A stretch of DNA of 64,000 nucleotides from Aequorivita echinoideorum (GCF_018476645.1 NZ_JAHCTB010000001.1:62001-126000), one strand, 5' to 3'; shown: positions 26,459 through 36,015, counted from the stretch's first letter. Notes: generated by a model from the sequence alone, not told the origin. A program made the numbers and translations.

Positions 26459-27011
26459 AACTTATAATATTTTGTTTGTTCACAATATTTTGAAGCATTT
26501 TTCGCGCCTTGAAAAGTTGCGTTTTTGAAGTACTTTCGCTTATTTGCAACAATTCCGCAATCTCACTGTGCTTGTAGCCTTCCACCGCGTAGAGTACAAA
26601 AACCGTTTTGTAACCGTCTGGCAGCGTATCTATTATTTTCTGAATCTCAGCGGCCTCCAGCTTCGTTTCAATATACGCCGAATGTGCAGTTGCATTTTCA
26701 ATCTCGGACTCAGCAACGAAATTCAATTTTTTTTCTTTCCGAAGCTGCGAAATACTTTCGTTCACCATAATCCTGCGTATCCAACCTTCAAAACTTCCCT
26801 CATTTTTGAAATCTGATAGGTGCAAAAAAACTTTCAGGAAACCCGACAGCATTACTTCCTCTGCCAAATCATTATTTTTCAAATATTGCCTGCAGACACC
26901 GAGCATCTTCGGCGAAAACAGCTCAAACAATTCTTGCTGTGCGCGGCGGTCTGCTTTGCCTGCTTTGGCAATCAATTTTGAATAGTTTTTATGTAAGGGT
27001 ATAATTTTCAA
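26445..27011 (-). CDS. ECF-type RNA polymerase sigma factor
   Basis: A 188-residue sigma-70 family protein with region 2 (AQQELFELFSPKMLGVCRQY, NDLAEEVMLSGFLKVFLHL) and region 4 (IDTLPDGYKTVFVLYAVEGY, HSEIAELLQISESTSKTQLF). The start codon appears to be TTG (MKIIPLHKNYSKL), the only start that keeps the usual N-terminus. It heads a three-gene unit with a probable anti-sigma factor and an outer-membrane protein. In Bacteroidota such units often respond to envelope signals; the trigger here is unknown. Confidence 0.92.
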   Translation of the reverse strand: MKIIPLHKNYSKLIAKAGKADRRAQQELFELFSPKMLGVCRQYLKNNDLAEEVMLSGFLKVFLHLSDFKNEGSFEGWIRRIMVNESISQLRKEKKLNFVAESEIENATAHSAYIETKLEAAEIQKIIDTLPDGYKTVFVLYAVEGYKHSEIAELLQISESTSKTQLFKARKMLQNIVNKQNIISYGTH

Positions 27012-27151
27012 AATACGCTTCGCTTTAAAGGCTTCTATTTTTATAGACGCAAAGTTTTGAAAAAGGGTTGCCTGAGGTAGAAAAAATTCAATTTTCAGTT
27101 AGAGTTTTTGGAAAAATGAGCTGCCAACTGCAAACTGATACTGTGCACTGT

Positions 27152-28129
27152 TTACTTCTTCCTGTCTATTACGTAGTTTACCATCAGTTCCAGCGATTGT
27201 TTGTAGGGAGTGTCCGGATACGTTTCCAGCAGTTGAAGTGCGTGCTGCTGGAATTCCTTCATTTTGGCCACAGCATAATCCAGTCCGCCATTTTCTTTCA
27301 CAAAAGTGATAACTTCCTTTACGCGTCGCTTATCCTTATTATGATTTTTCACCGAGTTGATAAGCCACTTTTTATCTTTTTCTGAAGCATTATTGAGCGC
27401 ATAAATAAGTGGAAGGGTCATTTTCTGTTCCTTGATATCAATGCCCGTGGGCTTGCCGATGTGTTCATTTCCGTAATCAAAAAGATCATCCTTAATCTGA
27501 AACGCGGTGCCAATAAGCTCGCCGAATTTTCGCATTTTTATCACCTCTGCTTCTTCGGCCATCACAGATTGCGCGCCCATAGCGCAACACGCCGCAATTA
27601 AGGTGGCAGTTTTTTGTCGAATTATTTCAAAATAGATTTCTTCGGTAATATCCAGTCTTCTGGCTTTTTCAATCTGCAACAGTTCGCCTTCGCTCATTTC
27701 GCGCACGGCAACGGAAATTATTTTCAGCAAATCGAAATCCCCGTTGTCAATGGAAAGGAGCAAACCTTTGGAAAGCAGATAGTCTCCCACGAGAACTGCG
27801 ATTTTATTTTTCCAAAGCGCGTTGATACTGAAAAACCCACGACGGCGATTGCTATCGTCCACCACGTCATCGTGAACCAACGTGGCAGTATGGATAAGTT
27901 CAATTACTGAAGCCCCGCGGTATGTGCGCTCATTCACCTGCCCGTTGCCCGTCATTTTCGCGATAAGAAAGACAAACATAGGCCGCATTTGCTTTCCTTT
28001 TCTGTTTACCACATAATGCGTGATTCTATTAAGGAGAGAGACTTTGGAAGCCATGGAATTTGAGAACTTTTTCTCAAAAAGTTCCATTTCTTTTTCTATA
28101 GGAAGCTTGATGCGCGAGACTATCTTCAT
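27152..28129 (-). CDS. Polyprenyl diphosphate synthase (menaquinone side chain)
   Basis: A 325-residue trans-prenyltransferase that condenses isopentenyl diphosphate onto allylic substrates. First aspartate-rich motif HDDVVDDSNRRRG (about residue 85), second AFQIKDDLFDYGNE (about residue 215), plus GKQMRPMFVFL and GEQ-like GELLQIEKARRLD. It belongs to the IspB/octaprenyl-type branch; flavobacteria usually carry a six-unit menaquinone tail, so a hexaprenyl product is a plausible inference, not seen directly. Monocistronic by spacing. Confidence 0.92.
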   Translation of the reverse strand: MKIVSRIKLPIEKEMELFEKKFSNSMASKVSLLNRITHYVVNRKGKQMRPMFVFLIAKMTGNGQVNERTYRGASVIELIHTATLVHDDVVDDSNRRRGFFSINALWKNKIAVLVGDYLLSKGLLLSIDNGDFDLLKIISVAVREMSEGELLQIEKARRLDITEEIYFEIIRQKTATLIAACCAMGAQSVMAEEAEVIKMRKFGELIGTAFQIKDDLFDYGNEHIGKPTGIDIKEQKMTLPLIYALNNASEKDKKWLINSVKNHNKDKRRVKEVITFVKENGGLDYAVAKMKEFQQHALQLLETYPDTPYKQSLELMVNYVIDRKK

Positions 28130-28235
28130 GGATGTTCAAAGATAGGGAAAATGGCAAATTGAATTATTATCTGATATTTCATGAAGAGGAGCAGTTTTGG
28201 GCACCGCCCCTCAATTGTAATAAAGTTTTTTGGAA

Positions 28236-30797
28236 TTATGCTTTTGCTTTAGATTTATTCCTGTAGAGGGATTTATCTACGCACTTCGCCATTTCTTCCT
28301 TATTCAAAGGTTTGCCTATGAAAGATTCTATTTTTTCTGAAATTGATTTTGGATTTTCTAAAACATCTTTATAATCAACATAAAAAATTTCTACACCTGG
28401 TTGATTTTTGTTCCATAGATCAACATTAATCAATAATTTCTGATATTCATTAAATAATTTAACTGGAAATACATCATTACTTTTCCCTAACATTTTCTGC
28501 TGAGAACTTAAGACCTCATCCAGATCCCTATTCATAAAAATGATTTTATAACGAAATTTATTATCTAAATATTTCAATAAAGGTGCTACTACCTTGATTG
28601 TTTTGTTTTGTGCTATTTCCAACCAGGAGTTATCTTTATACAGAGCCATCACGGGTTGGTATTCATAATAACCCTTTGGATTGGAAATATCTGCCTCTCG
28701 CTTTTCATCAATTAAAGTTTCCATACCACCATTTTGCAACATTTGCATCATCAATGAAGTACCTGACCTGGGCAATCCTGAAACTATTGTAATCTGATTC
28801 TCCCTGTATATAGAAGATATTTTATCATTCTTAAAATTTAATTTTAAATCTATCCTTTCATTAATATTTTGAAGAGAGTGAGCTGCTTTGTGAAACTCTT
28901 TTGGTTTGAGTCTTGTTGCCATTTCAAATGCAAGTTTTGCATTTTCAAGATCTCCAAGGTTTTCTAGTGCCTGACCAAGTATATAATGTGCTTTTGGAAA
29001 ATATTTAACCAATTCAATACTGGTAAGGGCATATTCTGCAGCTTCTTCATACTCCCCAATTCTAAGGAGAATTTCTGCGAGTTCCGTATGGTAAATTGCT
29101 TTTTGAGGTTCCTTTTCAATGGCCAACTCTAAGATGCTTTTAGCATCTTTAAATTTCCCCATTTTATTTTTCAGTTTTGCAATTCTATATAATATCTGTC
29201 CCGATTCATGCCTATCTCTATCTATTTCCAATAATTTTAGAGCCTGTCCATATTCACCCTTTTCTGTTAAAATTTGGGCTTCAATCAGGGTTAAATTATA
29301 TTCTATCTCAGTATTGGATTTTTTTACCAAATCCAAATATTTTTGTGCTTGCTGGAGATTTTTTTCAGCAAATGAAATGCTAATTAAATCCATATAAAAT
29401 GGAGCTAGATCTATAGGTTTTTCCTCATTAAGAAGTTCAACTAAATGCTCCTTTGCCAATGCGAAATCTTTTTTACCCATATATACCCTTGCTAAATTAT
29501 GTTTAAGGTCAATACGTGTATTTTTAATAGCTGTTTCGAATTTTTCATCTAATTTTTCAACATACCCTAAGTCAACAAGTTGCTGCATTGTCTCTTCATC
29601 TGACAATGCATCGGCAAGATCTGTTTTAGTAAGTTCTGCGAAATCGCCGGCCATCTTATCCCAGCTATCTATATATTTTACAGAGCCGGGATTTTGAAAT
29701 ATATCTAAATTTACTTTTCCGTCCATATCTTTGCCCACAGGCAGACCAAAGTGATGGAGTATAGTTGGAGCAACATCAATAAGACCCATTCCAAAAAATT
29801 TTTCATTTTTTTTAATATTTGGACCTGAAGCGACAAATATACCAAACTGCCTGTGTTCTAATGCGGGCGCAGCTTGAACTTTTGGCATATTTATAATACG
29901 TTTGTTTCCAGATTCAAAGCCGTGGTCAGACATAATGATAACAGTAGTATCATCATCTATCAATTTCATTTTACGCTCCAACATCATATCCTGAAATATA
30001 TAAGCTCCGCGTACAGCATCTTTGAAAATATCAAAATTTTCTTGATTGACATTTGGAAGTTTTGGTGGGTGATATTTCATGAAACTATGGCAAAAATGAT
30101 CTATTAAATCATAGTAAACAGCCATAAAATCCCATTCAGATGTTCGTAGTAAATTTGTTGCAGCATTGTGTACAGATGCATTTTCCGAAACAATTTTTGC
30201 AATTGCCGCAAGACCTTTGTGATTTTCTTGGTCAACCTTTCGTGCTTTGGGAACAAAAGGCAATAAATGCGCTTCTGTTATTTCGAAAGGAAACATCCGT
30301 AAATCTTTAAATTTATCTTTTGAGCTCCACGGGTGAATTGAATATTCACTCATAGGAGTCTGTTTTTTTGGATCGCGGTGAGTTTTTTGAAAACGATCGG
30401 AAATTATTGTTCCATTAATCGGTTCAGCTGGAAAACTTGGCCACCAACCAACTAAATTACTTTTAAGTCCTTGATTATGAAAAATATTCCAAAGAGCTCT
30501 TGTTTTTCTTGAAGATGTAGTTACTGGTCTTACATTTTTATTATCAGGAGTGACTTCAATAAATCCCAAAATCCCATGTTTATCAGGTGTTTTACCAGTT
30601 GCTACACTCGTCCACAACATTGGTGAATAGGGTGGAGACATTGTACTCATATTTCCATAAACGCCATTTTCAATTATTTTTTTTAAGGCCGGCATTTTGC
30701 CTTGCGCTATAAGAGGCCATATGATATTCCAGTCAGCAGCATCCCAACCTATCAAAAGCAATTTATTCCGCTTCATCATATTCTTTTTTAAACCCAT
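28236..30797 (-). CDS. Phosphodiesterase-TPR-sulfotransferase fusion protein
   Basis: An 853-residue three-part protein without signal peptide. Residues 1-395: type I phosphodiesterase/nucleotide pyrophosphatase fold with metal ligands in LLIGWDAADWN, nucleophile region PMLWTSVATGKTPDKHG, YYDLIDHFCHSF, MSDHGFESG and LEHRQFG. Residues 430-645: about six TPR repeats (EYEEAAEYALTSIELVKYFP and similar). Residues 665-853: sulfotransferase with the 5'-phosphosulfate loop GLPRSGTSLMMQ and FMNRDLDEVLSSQ. A two-enzyme fusion could link removal and addition of sulfate or phosphate on one substrate. Substrate unknown. A start at 30779 (MMKRNKLL) is also possible. Confidence 0.88.
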   Translation of the reverse strand: MGLKKNMMKRNKLLLIGWDAADWNIIWPLIAQGKMPALKKIIENGVYGNMSTMSPPYSPMLWTSVATGKTPDKHGILGFIEVTPDNKNVRPVTTSSRKTRALWNIFHNQGLKSNLVGWWPSFPAEPINGTIISDRFQKTHRDPKKQTPMSEYSIHPWSSKDKFKDLRMFPFEITEAHLLPFVPKARKVDQENHKGLAAIAKIVSENASVHNAATNLLRTSEWDFMAVYYDLIDHFCHSFMKYHPPKLPNVNQENFDIFKDAVRGAYIFQDMMLERKMKLIDDDTTVIIMSDHGFESGNKRIINMPKVQAAPALEHRQFGIFVASGPNIKKNEKFFGMGLIDVAPTILHHFGLPVGKDMDGKVNLDIFQNPGSVKYIDSWDKMAGDFAELTKTDLADALSDEETMQQLVDLGYVEKLDEKFETAIKNTRIDLKHNLARVYMGKKDFALAKEHLVELLNEEKPIDLAPFYMDLISISFAEKNLQQAQKYLDLVKKSNTEIEYNLTLIEAQILTEKGEYGQALKLLEIDRDRHESGQILYRIAKLKNKMGKFKDAKSILELAIEKEPQKAIYHTELAEILLRIGEYEEAAEYALTSIELVKYFPKAHYILGQALENLGDLENAKLAFEMATRLKPKEFHKAAHSLQNINERIDLKLNFKNDKISSIYRENQITIVSGLPRSGTSLMMQMLQNGGMETLIDEKREADISNPKGYYEYQPVMALYKDNSWLEIAQNKTIKVVAPLLKYLDNKFRYKIIFMNRDLDEVLSSQQKMLGKSNDVFPVKLFNEYQKLLINVDLWNKNQPGVEIFYVDYKDVLENPKSISEKIESFIGKPLNKEEMAKCVDKSLYRNKSKAKA

Positions 30798-30921
30798 TAT
30801 TTATTTTTGCTTTTCGCCAAGCTGAAAATCCAATATCTCCCAATGCCAATAAGCCTAATGAACCTAACAGAGGAACATTATTTGGATCAAACAACTCCCT
30901 ATCATACGCATCAATTTTCAT
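30763..30921 (-). CDS. Small 52-residue membrane-type protein overlapping the fusion gene
   Basis: An ATG at 30921 opens a frame of 52 codons that ends at 30763, overlapping the start of the fusion gene by 35 bp. The product begins MKIDAYDRELFDPNNVPLLG and has a short apolar stretch SLGLLALGDIGFSAWRK followed by a charged tail. The Val-Pro, Gly-rich apolar segment and Arg/Lys end recall sorting tails such as PEP-CTERM, but it is not at the C-terminus and no exosortase is in view. Overlap with the next gene suggests coupled translation. Not recognised as any family. Confidence 0.5.
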   Translation of the reverse strand: MKIDAYDRELFDPNNVPLLGSLGLLALGDIGFSAWRKAKINNGFKKEYDEAE

Positions 30922-31032
30922 ATTATATGTATTATTTTAATATTAATATATTTCTTCAAAAAATAATTTTTTATATTTACAACTGTTTAACGTAGTAAAA
31001 CTGCGAAAGTTTTACTTTAATTCCTATATAAA

Positions 31033-31863
31033 ATGAAAAAAATTACAACAGAAAAATTATCGACAAAACTTTTGAAGTATGGGGCATTGTCCGCAGCTGC
31101 ATTAGGTGTTGCTGATGCTAGTGGTCAAATTGTCTATACAGATTTAGATCCAGATCAAGTTTTAAATGTAGGGGATGCATTCATCGTTGATATGACTGGA
31201 ATGGGCACTACAGGTTTTGAAGTCAACAACCCCGCAGGACTTGCTAATGGTAATGCTGCAATTGTTACCCCGAGTTCCGGGAATCCCGGAGGAGCATTTG
31301 TTGGCAGTACAGTTACTCCATATAACTATCCAGCTCTTCTTGCCGAAGGAAATCTTATAAATGCTTCTGCCGGATTTACTATGGACGGACAAAGGGGAGA
31401 TCTAAATTATTATGGATGTGCTTACTCAAATAGTCAATGGTGTGATACTGTCACTGATGGTTATTTGGGTGTAAAATTCACATTCAACGGCAATACACAT
31501 TATGGTTGGATTCGTATGGACACAGATGTTAGTGGTTCAAATTTAATAACTGTTAAGGATTTTGCATATGAGTCCACCCCAAATACTGCAATAGCAGCTG
31601 GCGATATGGGAGTCATCGCCGGGGTTTCAGATAATAATTTCCAAGGCTTCAAACATTTTGTTGCAAACAATCAATTGAACCTTTCGGCAAATACTGCTAT
31701 GGAAAAAGTTGCTTTGCACAACTTGCTAGGTCAAGAAGTTATTTCGCAAAAACTTTCTAGTACTTCTGAAGTTATTAATCTTTCTTCACTACAAGCAGGG
31801 GTTTATCTAGCTACAATTACTATTGATGGTGCTAGCAAAACTGTAAAAATTGCTGTAAACTAA
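31033..31863 (+). CDS. Secreted protein with T9SS type A sorting domain
   Basis: A 276-residue protein whose last 75 residues are a typical type IX sorting domain (LNLSANTAMEKVALHNLLG, LSSLQAGVYLATITIDG, KTVKIAVN). The body is Gly/Asn/Thr-rich, with one Cys pair (YGCAYSNSQWCDT), and resembles secreted proteins with a GWIRMDTD-type segment. The N-terminus MKKITTEKLSTKLLKYGALS is unusual: a long polar start and a short Ala/Gly-rich core (SAAALGVADASGQ) serve as the signal peptide. It is divergent from the sulfotransferase fusion and ends at a strong terminator. Confidence 0.85.
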   Translation: MKKITTEKLSTKLLKYGALSAAALGVADASGQIVYTDLDPDQVLNVGDAFIVDMTGMGTTGFEVNNPAGLANGNAAIVTPSSGNPGGAFVGSTVTPYNYPALLAEGNLINASAGFTMDGQRGDLNYYGCAYSNSQWCDTVTDGYLGVKFTFNGNTHYGWIRMDTDVSGSNLITVKDFAYESTPNTAIAAGDMGVIAGVSDNNFQGFKHFVANNQLNLSANTAMEKVALHNLLGQEVISQKLSSTSEVINLSSLQAGVYLATITIDGASKTVKIAVN

Positions 31864-31880
31864 TTTAGTTTAAGACAAAT

Positions 31881-31914
31881 AAAAAAAGGGCGGCAAAAAT
31901 GCCGCCCTTTTTTT
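31881..31914. terminator. Strong bidirectional terminator between T9SS protein and rlmN
   Basis: Stem GGGCGGC/GCCGCCC with loop AAAAAT, flanked by seven A on the left and seven T on the right. It serves both convergent genes; the rlmN stop codon overlaps its right edge. Confidence 0.92.
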
Positions 31915-32953
31915 ATTGTTTATTTGCCAGCTGCCCACACGCCGCATCAATATCTTTCCCTCTACTTCGACGTACAGTTACTGGAATGCGATTATACTCC
32001 AACGCGTCAATATAATTCTGTATGGCTTGGGGAGGCGCCTGCCTAAAATCACCATCATCAATGGGATTGTATTCGATTAAATTTACTTTGCAAGGCACAT
32101 ATTTACAGAAATTCACCAATGCGACGATATCTTCGCGCTTGTCATTAATAGTATCCCAAACTACATATTCATAAGTGATCTTCCGTTTGGTCTTGGCGTA
32201 CCAATATTCTAGTGAATCCCGCAAATCTTCTAAAGTAAAATTTTTAGCAAAAGGCATTATTTTCTCCCTAGTTTCTTGAATTGCGGAATGCAGAGAAACA
32301 GCGAGATTAAATTTTACTTCATCGTCCGCTAATTTTCTGATCATTTTCGGAACTCCGGAAGTTGAGAGGGTTATTCGCTTCGGAGACATTCCTAAACCTT
32401 CTGGTGAAGTGATTTTCTCAATAGATTCCAATACATTTTTGTAGTTCATAAGTGGTTCGCCCATTCCCATAAAAACAATATTTGTAAGTGGTTTTTCGTG
32501 ATAAAGTCTGCTTTCACGATCTATCGCAACTACTTGATCATAAATTTCATCAGGATTTAGATTTCTCATTCTTTTCAATCTAGCCGTTGCACAAAACTTG
32601 CAGTCCAGACTGCAACCAACTTGGCTTGAAACACATGCCGTAGTACGTTTTTTGGTAGGAATAAGTACAGATTCAACCACCAAACCATCGTGGAGCTTAA
32701 CAGCATTTTTCACAGTGCCGTCAGCACTTTTCTGAAGATGATCAACTTTAATATGATTTATAACGAAATTTGCATCCAAGTGCGCACGCGTTTCTTTTGA
32801 AATATTCGTCATTTCATCAAAACTATGAATGCCTTTGTTCCACAACCATTCATACACTTGGGTACCCCGAAAAGCTTTATCACCTATGCTCTCAAAAAAA
32901 GATTTTATTTCATCTTTAGAAAGTGCACGGATGTCCTTTTTATTTGAAATCAT
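31913..32953 (-). CDS. rlmN: 23S rRNA/tRNA adenine-C2 methyltransferase RlmN
   Basis: Radical-SAM methyltransferase acting on A2503 of 23S rRNA and A37 of some tRNAs. Cluster motif CSLDCKFCATARL, GMGEPLMNY, SLHSAIQETREKIMP and the C-terminal catalytic region with Cys in DIDAACGQL are present. I start at MISNKKDIRALSKDE (32953): a 13-residue longer reading would begin inside the terminator hairpin of the upstream protease gene at 32985-33010. About 346 residues, the usual size. Confidence 0.95.
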   Translation of the reverse strand: MISNKKDIRALSKDEIKSFFESIGDKAFRGTQVYEWLWNKGIHSFDEMTNISKETRAHLDANFVINHIKVDHLQKSADGTVKNAVKLHDGLVVESVLIPTKKRTTACVSSQVGCSLDCKFCATARLKRMRNLNPDEIYDQVVAIDRESRLYHEKPLTNIVFMGMGEPLMNYKNVLESIEKITSPEGLGMSPKRITLSTSGVPKMIRKLADDEVKFNLAVSLHSAIQETREKIMPFAKNFTLEDLRDSLEYWYAKTKRKITYEYVVWDTINDKREDIVALVNFCKYVPCKVNLIEYNPIDDGDFRQAPPQAIQNYIDALEYNRIPVTVRRSRGKDIDAACGQLANKQ

Positions 32954-32984
32954 AACCGCAAAATTACCACAATTTAAAGAAAAA

Positions 32985-33010
32985 GCCTCCATTCCTTACA
33001 GAATAGAGGC
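32985..33010 (-). terminator. Terminator after the lysyl-endopeptidase-like gene
   Basis: GCCTC-T-ATTC / GAAT-G-GAGGC stem on the minus strand with TTTTT following, about 26 bp past the stop of the protease gene. It separates that gene from rlmN. Confidence 0.8.
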
Positions 33011-33035
33011 ACAGGGAATAAATAGAATAAATGGG

Positions 33036-34694
33036 TTAACGTTTAACCACAATTTTTTTGGTTATTGAATCATTGGTGTCTTCATCAAGAAGATATAAAA
33101 AATAAATTCCCTCAGACATTCCTGAAACCGAAATGGAATTCATAGTACTTGATAGTGAACCTTTACCATATATCTGCCCCAATGCATTTACAAATGCATA
33201 TTTCAAATTGGGATATTTATAATTTAAAACCGTTAACGCAGAACTTGCTGGATTGGGGAATATTTGTAAATCTCCCGTCATATCAAACTCTGGTGTATTC
33301 AAAATATTTTGAAGCGTTTCTATTGAAGTCTGTCCAGTTTCAGCGGGATCTAACCATTCCTTCAATCTTTTTTGGGGAGTGTTTCCAGTATTCCAAGAAA
33401 TACCTAAACGCCCATAAATATCATAATCATTATTATTCTGTAAGCCATCACAACCGGCCTGTCCAGCATATAGTTGTCCAATAATTTTTCCCTCCTCATT
33501 AAAAAGAGGTGAGCCGGAAGACCCGCTTTCCGTAGTACCTATTTCCCATCCGTTTCCAGTTCCATGGGCACCACCGCCTATTAACCAGACTTGTGTACCA
33601 TTGGCATCCGTTTTTTGTGCGCCGGAATTATCCCTACACACTTTCATTATATCTCCATTTGGATGATGAATACCTACTTCAAATTGTGGGTTGGTATCAG
33701 AATTATCCCATCCCGCAAAAGCGACATCCCACGAATTGGGGATTCTATTCTGCAATTCAACAAGGGCAAAATCGCTGTAAGAATTATTCGAAATAAGCTT
33801 TGCACCACTCATAGTGAAATTGGTTTGCATATTCCCGCTGTCCGCACCAGTTCCACATGCAGGATTGGGGCTTACCCAATTAAAACGTACCGACCAAAAT
33901 GCGGGATCGCTATTTTCCAAGCAATGATTTGCCGTTAAAAGATAAGGGGTCTTATCATTTCTTGTATTATTGATTAAAGATGCGGAACATAAATATCCAT
34001 TCCCCAAGTTTACAAGCGCAATTGATTTCTTTAAAACGTCTTTTTTTGAATCGAAATCTGCTCCAATAGGGCAATTGACATCATAATTGCAATCGCCACT
34101 CTCGTTGATTCCCCTTGTGCCGTCCGGCAAGATGATTACTTCGCCCAATCTATACCCGTGAATTATTGAACTCACTTCAATTTCGGGGGTTTCAACGCTA
34201 TTTTTCGGTTCAAAATATTCCAACCATAAAGTATCTCCCTCAACAAACCAAGAACCCATTTGCCTATATTCGCTATTGTCATTGAATGTATAGGTTCTGG
34301 AAACGTCTGTATGCGCCGCATTGAACAAATGAAATTGCGAACCTTCGGGAATATAAAATTCATTGAAATTGATACTAATATTTAGCGCACCGGGCGACTG
34401 TATTAAAGCCCTCCAAACTCTCGAACCATCGTCCAATGTGGTCCAAAGACCATCATTATCAATGGAGATTGAAAAATTCCGTTCCAGCCCGAACCGCCAA
34501 GGTATATTTTTAATGGCATCATTGATACTATCCTGAGCGTATATGGATTCCATATTCAATCTCGGCAATACAATAGTCTCCGGATTTTGAGCCAAGTTAA
34601 GCGACCACGATTTTGGCAATTGCTGGATACCGCCCTGTGCAAAGGCAGTTATGGTAAAAAAACTTAAAATGAAGAAAAGTAGATTTTTTTTCAT
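33036..34694 (-). CDS. Secreted trypsin-like (lysyl endopeptidase-like) protease with T9SS domain
   Basis: A 552-residue secreted serine protease. Signal peptide MKKNLLFFILSFFTITAFAQ, N-terminal propeptide-like region (to about residue 205), then an S1-type domain with catalytic His in LTANHCLEN, Asp in NSYSDFALVEL and Ser in ESGSSGSPLFNEEG, and paired cysteines including CNYDVNCPIGADF, as in Achromobacter lysyl endopeptidase. The last 85 residues are a T9SS sorting domain (LQIFPNPASSALTV, GMSEGIYFLYLLD, TKKIVVKR). It is probably exported to the surface and acts on external protein. Confidence 0.9.
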   Translation of the reverse strand: MKKNLLFFILSFFTITAFAQGGIQQLPKSWSLNLAQNPETIVLPRLNMESIYAQDSINDAIKNIPWRFGLERNFSISIDNDGLWTTLDDGSRVWRALIQSPGALNISINFNEFYIPEGSQFHLFNAAHTDVSRTYTFNDNSEYRQMGSWFVEGDTLWLEYFEPKNSVETPEIEVSSIIHGYRLGEVIILPDGTRGINESGDCNYDVNCPIGADFDSKKDVLKKSIALVNLGNGYLCSASLINNTRNDKTPYLLTANHCLENSDPAFWSVRFNWVSPNPACGTGADSGNMQTNFTMSGAKLISNNSYSDFALVELQNRIPNSWDVAFAGWDNSDTNPQFEVGIHHPNGDIMKVCRDNSGAQKTDANGTQVWLIGGGAHGTGNGWEIGTTESGSSGSPLFNEEGKIIGQLYAGQAGCDGLQNNNDYDIYGRLGISWNTGNTPQKRLKEWLDPAETGQTSIETLQNILNTPEFDMTGDLQIFPNPASSALTVLNYKYPNLKYAFVNALGQIYGKGSLSSTMNSISVSGMSEGIYFLYLLDEDTNDSITKKIVVKR

Positions 34695-34770
34695 TCAGTC
34701 TGCAATTAACTTTTTCAATAGACGCACTAAGGTAAATGATTAAATTGACATTTGAAAACCAAAGTTTTAT

Positions 34771-34808
34771 AAAAAACAAATCCCGATATATATCGGGATT
34801 TGTTTTTT
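34771..34808. terminator. Perfect palindromic bidirectional terminator at the queA end
   Basis: AAAAAACAAATCCCGATA and its exact reverse complement adjoin, giving a 38-bp perfect palindrome with A and T tracts on the flanks. The queA stop codon overlaps its right edge. Confidence 0.9.
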
Positions 34809-35862
34809 AGATAATCAACATGGCATCGCCATAGGTGTAGAATCGATATTTTTCCTTTACTGCTTCGGCGTAGGCCTCCTTAACAAAATCGTGGCCAGCA
34901 AATGCTGAAATCATCATTAGTAAAGTAGATTTCGGTGTATGGAAATTTGTTACCATCGCATTTGCTATGCTGAAGTCGTAAGGAGGGAAAATAAATTTAT
35001 TTGTCCAGCCTTTATAAGTATTTAGAGTTCGATTTGAGGAAACAGAACTTTCCAGAGCTCGCATAGCCGTTGTGCCAACTGCGCAAATTCTTCGTTTTCT
35101 TTCAATTCCCTGATTAATAATATTTACGGCCTCTTGATTGATTTCCATCTCTTCAGAATCCATTTTGTGTTTTGACAGATCTTCCACCTCAACAGAGCTA
35201 AAGGTGCCAAGTCCCACGTGCAATGTTACTTCAGCGATATTGATTCCCTTTATTTCCAAACGCTTTAAAAGGTGTTTCGAGAAATGAAGTCCCGCTGTAG
35301 GCGCGGCTACGGCTCCTTCATTTTTGGCAAAAATTGTTTGGTAACGCTCGGCATCTTCAGGCTCTACCTCTCTTTTTATGTATTTTGGGAGCGGCGTCTC
35401 GCCCAGTTCCGTCAATTTATTTCTGAATTCATCATAACTCCCGTCAAAAAGAAAGCGAAGCGTACGGCCACGGGAAGTGGTATTGTCAATAACCTCAGCC
35501 ACAAGGGTTTCGTCATCGCCGAAATAAAGTTTGTTGCCAATTCTTATCTTTCGAGCAGGATCTACAAGCACATCCCAAAGTCTGGTTTCAGAATTCAATT
35601 CGCGAAGCAAAAATACTTCGATACGTGCTCCGGTCTTTTCTTTGTTACCATACAAACGTGCGGGAAAAACCTTGGTATTGTTGGTTACCAGAACATCATC
35701 TTCTTCAAAATAATCTATTAAATCCTTGAACATTTTGTGCTCAATAGTTTTATTCTTGCGGTCCAGAACCATCAAGCGCGATTCATCACGATTTTCGGCC
35801 GGATATTCTGCGAGCAGGTCCAACGGAAGATTAAAATTGAAGTTTGAAAGTTTCATTCCCAT
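34807..35862 (-). CDS. queA: tRNA preQ1 ribosyltransferase-isomerase QueA
   Basis: Transfers the ribosyl part of SAM to 7-aminomethyl-7-deazaguanine in tRNA to form epoxyqueuosine. The 351-residue product has the QueA run [47 protein letters not shown] and [15 protein letters not shown]. The last quarter ([37 protein letters not shown]) is also intact. A well-formed promoter (TTG, 21 bp, TATATTTG) lies 32-63 bp upstream. Monocistronic. Confidence 0.96.
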   Translation of the reverse strand: MGMKLSNFNFNLPLDLLAEYPAENRDESRLMVLDRKNKTIEHKMFKDLIDYFEEDDVLVTNNTKVFPARLYGNKEKTGARIEVFLLRELNSETRLWDVLVDPARKIRIGNKLYFGDDETLVAEVIDNTTSRGRTLRFLFDGSYDEFRNKLTELGETPLPKYIKREVEPEDAERYQTIFAKNEGAVAAPTAGLHFSKHLLKRLEIKGINIAEVTLHVGLGTFSSVEVEDLSKHKMDSEEMEINQEAVNIINQGIERKRRICAVGTTAMRALESSVSSNRTLNTYKGWTNKFIFPPYDFSIANAMVTNFHTPKSTLLMMISAFAGHDFVKEAYAEAVKEKYRFYTYGDAMLII

Positions 35863-35893
35863 AAGGCGTAATATCTTTAAAATTTAAAAGGTG

Positions 35894-35925
35894 CAAATAT
35901 ACGACCTCAAAATAGGGGTTGTCAA
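35894..35925 (-). promoter_or_regulatory. Probable queA promoter
   Basis: Minus strand: TTG at 35923-35925, 21-bp spacer, TATATTTG at 35894-35901, in agreement with the Bacteroidota TTTG/TAnnTTTG pattern. No preQ1 riboswitch fold is apparent in the short leader. Confidence 0.65.
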
Positions 35926-36015
35926 GTAAATAGCGGTTTATTATTTTTAAATCTGGGAGTAGTTTAGAAATTCCTTTAAAAACTTGCTTTGGATACCTAT
36001 TTTATCCAATCATTT

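Noticed and set aside
28236-30797. Assembly chimera joining phosphodiesterase and sulfotransferase genes
   Set aside because: The TPR region runs unbroken between the domains, codon use does not change, and there is no internal start signal; a real fusion is more likely.
34771-34808. Operator or attachment site (perfect 38-bp palindrome)
   Set aside because: Location between convergent ends with A/T flanks fits a bidirectional terminator better.
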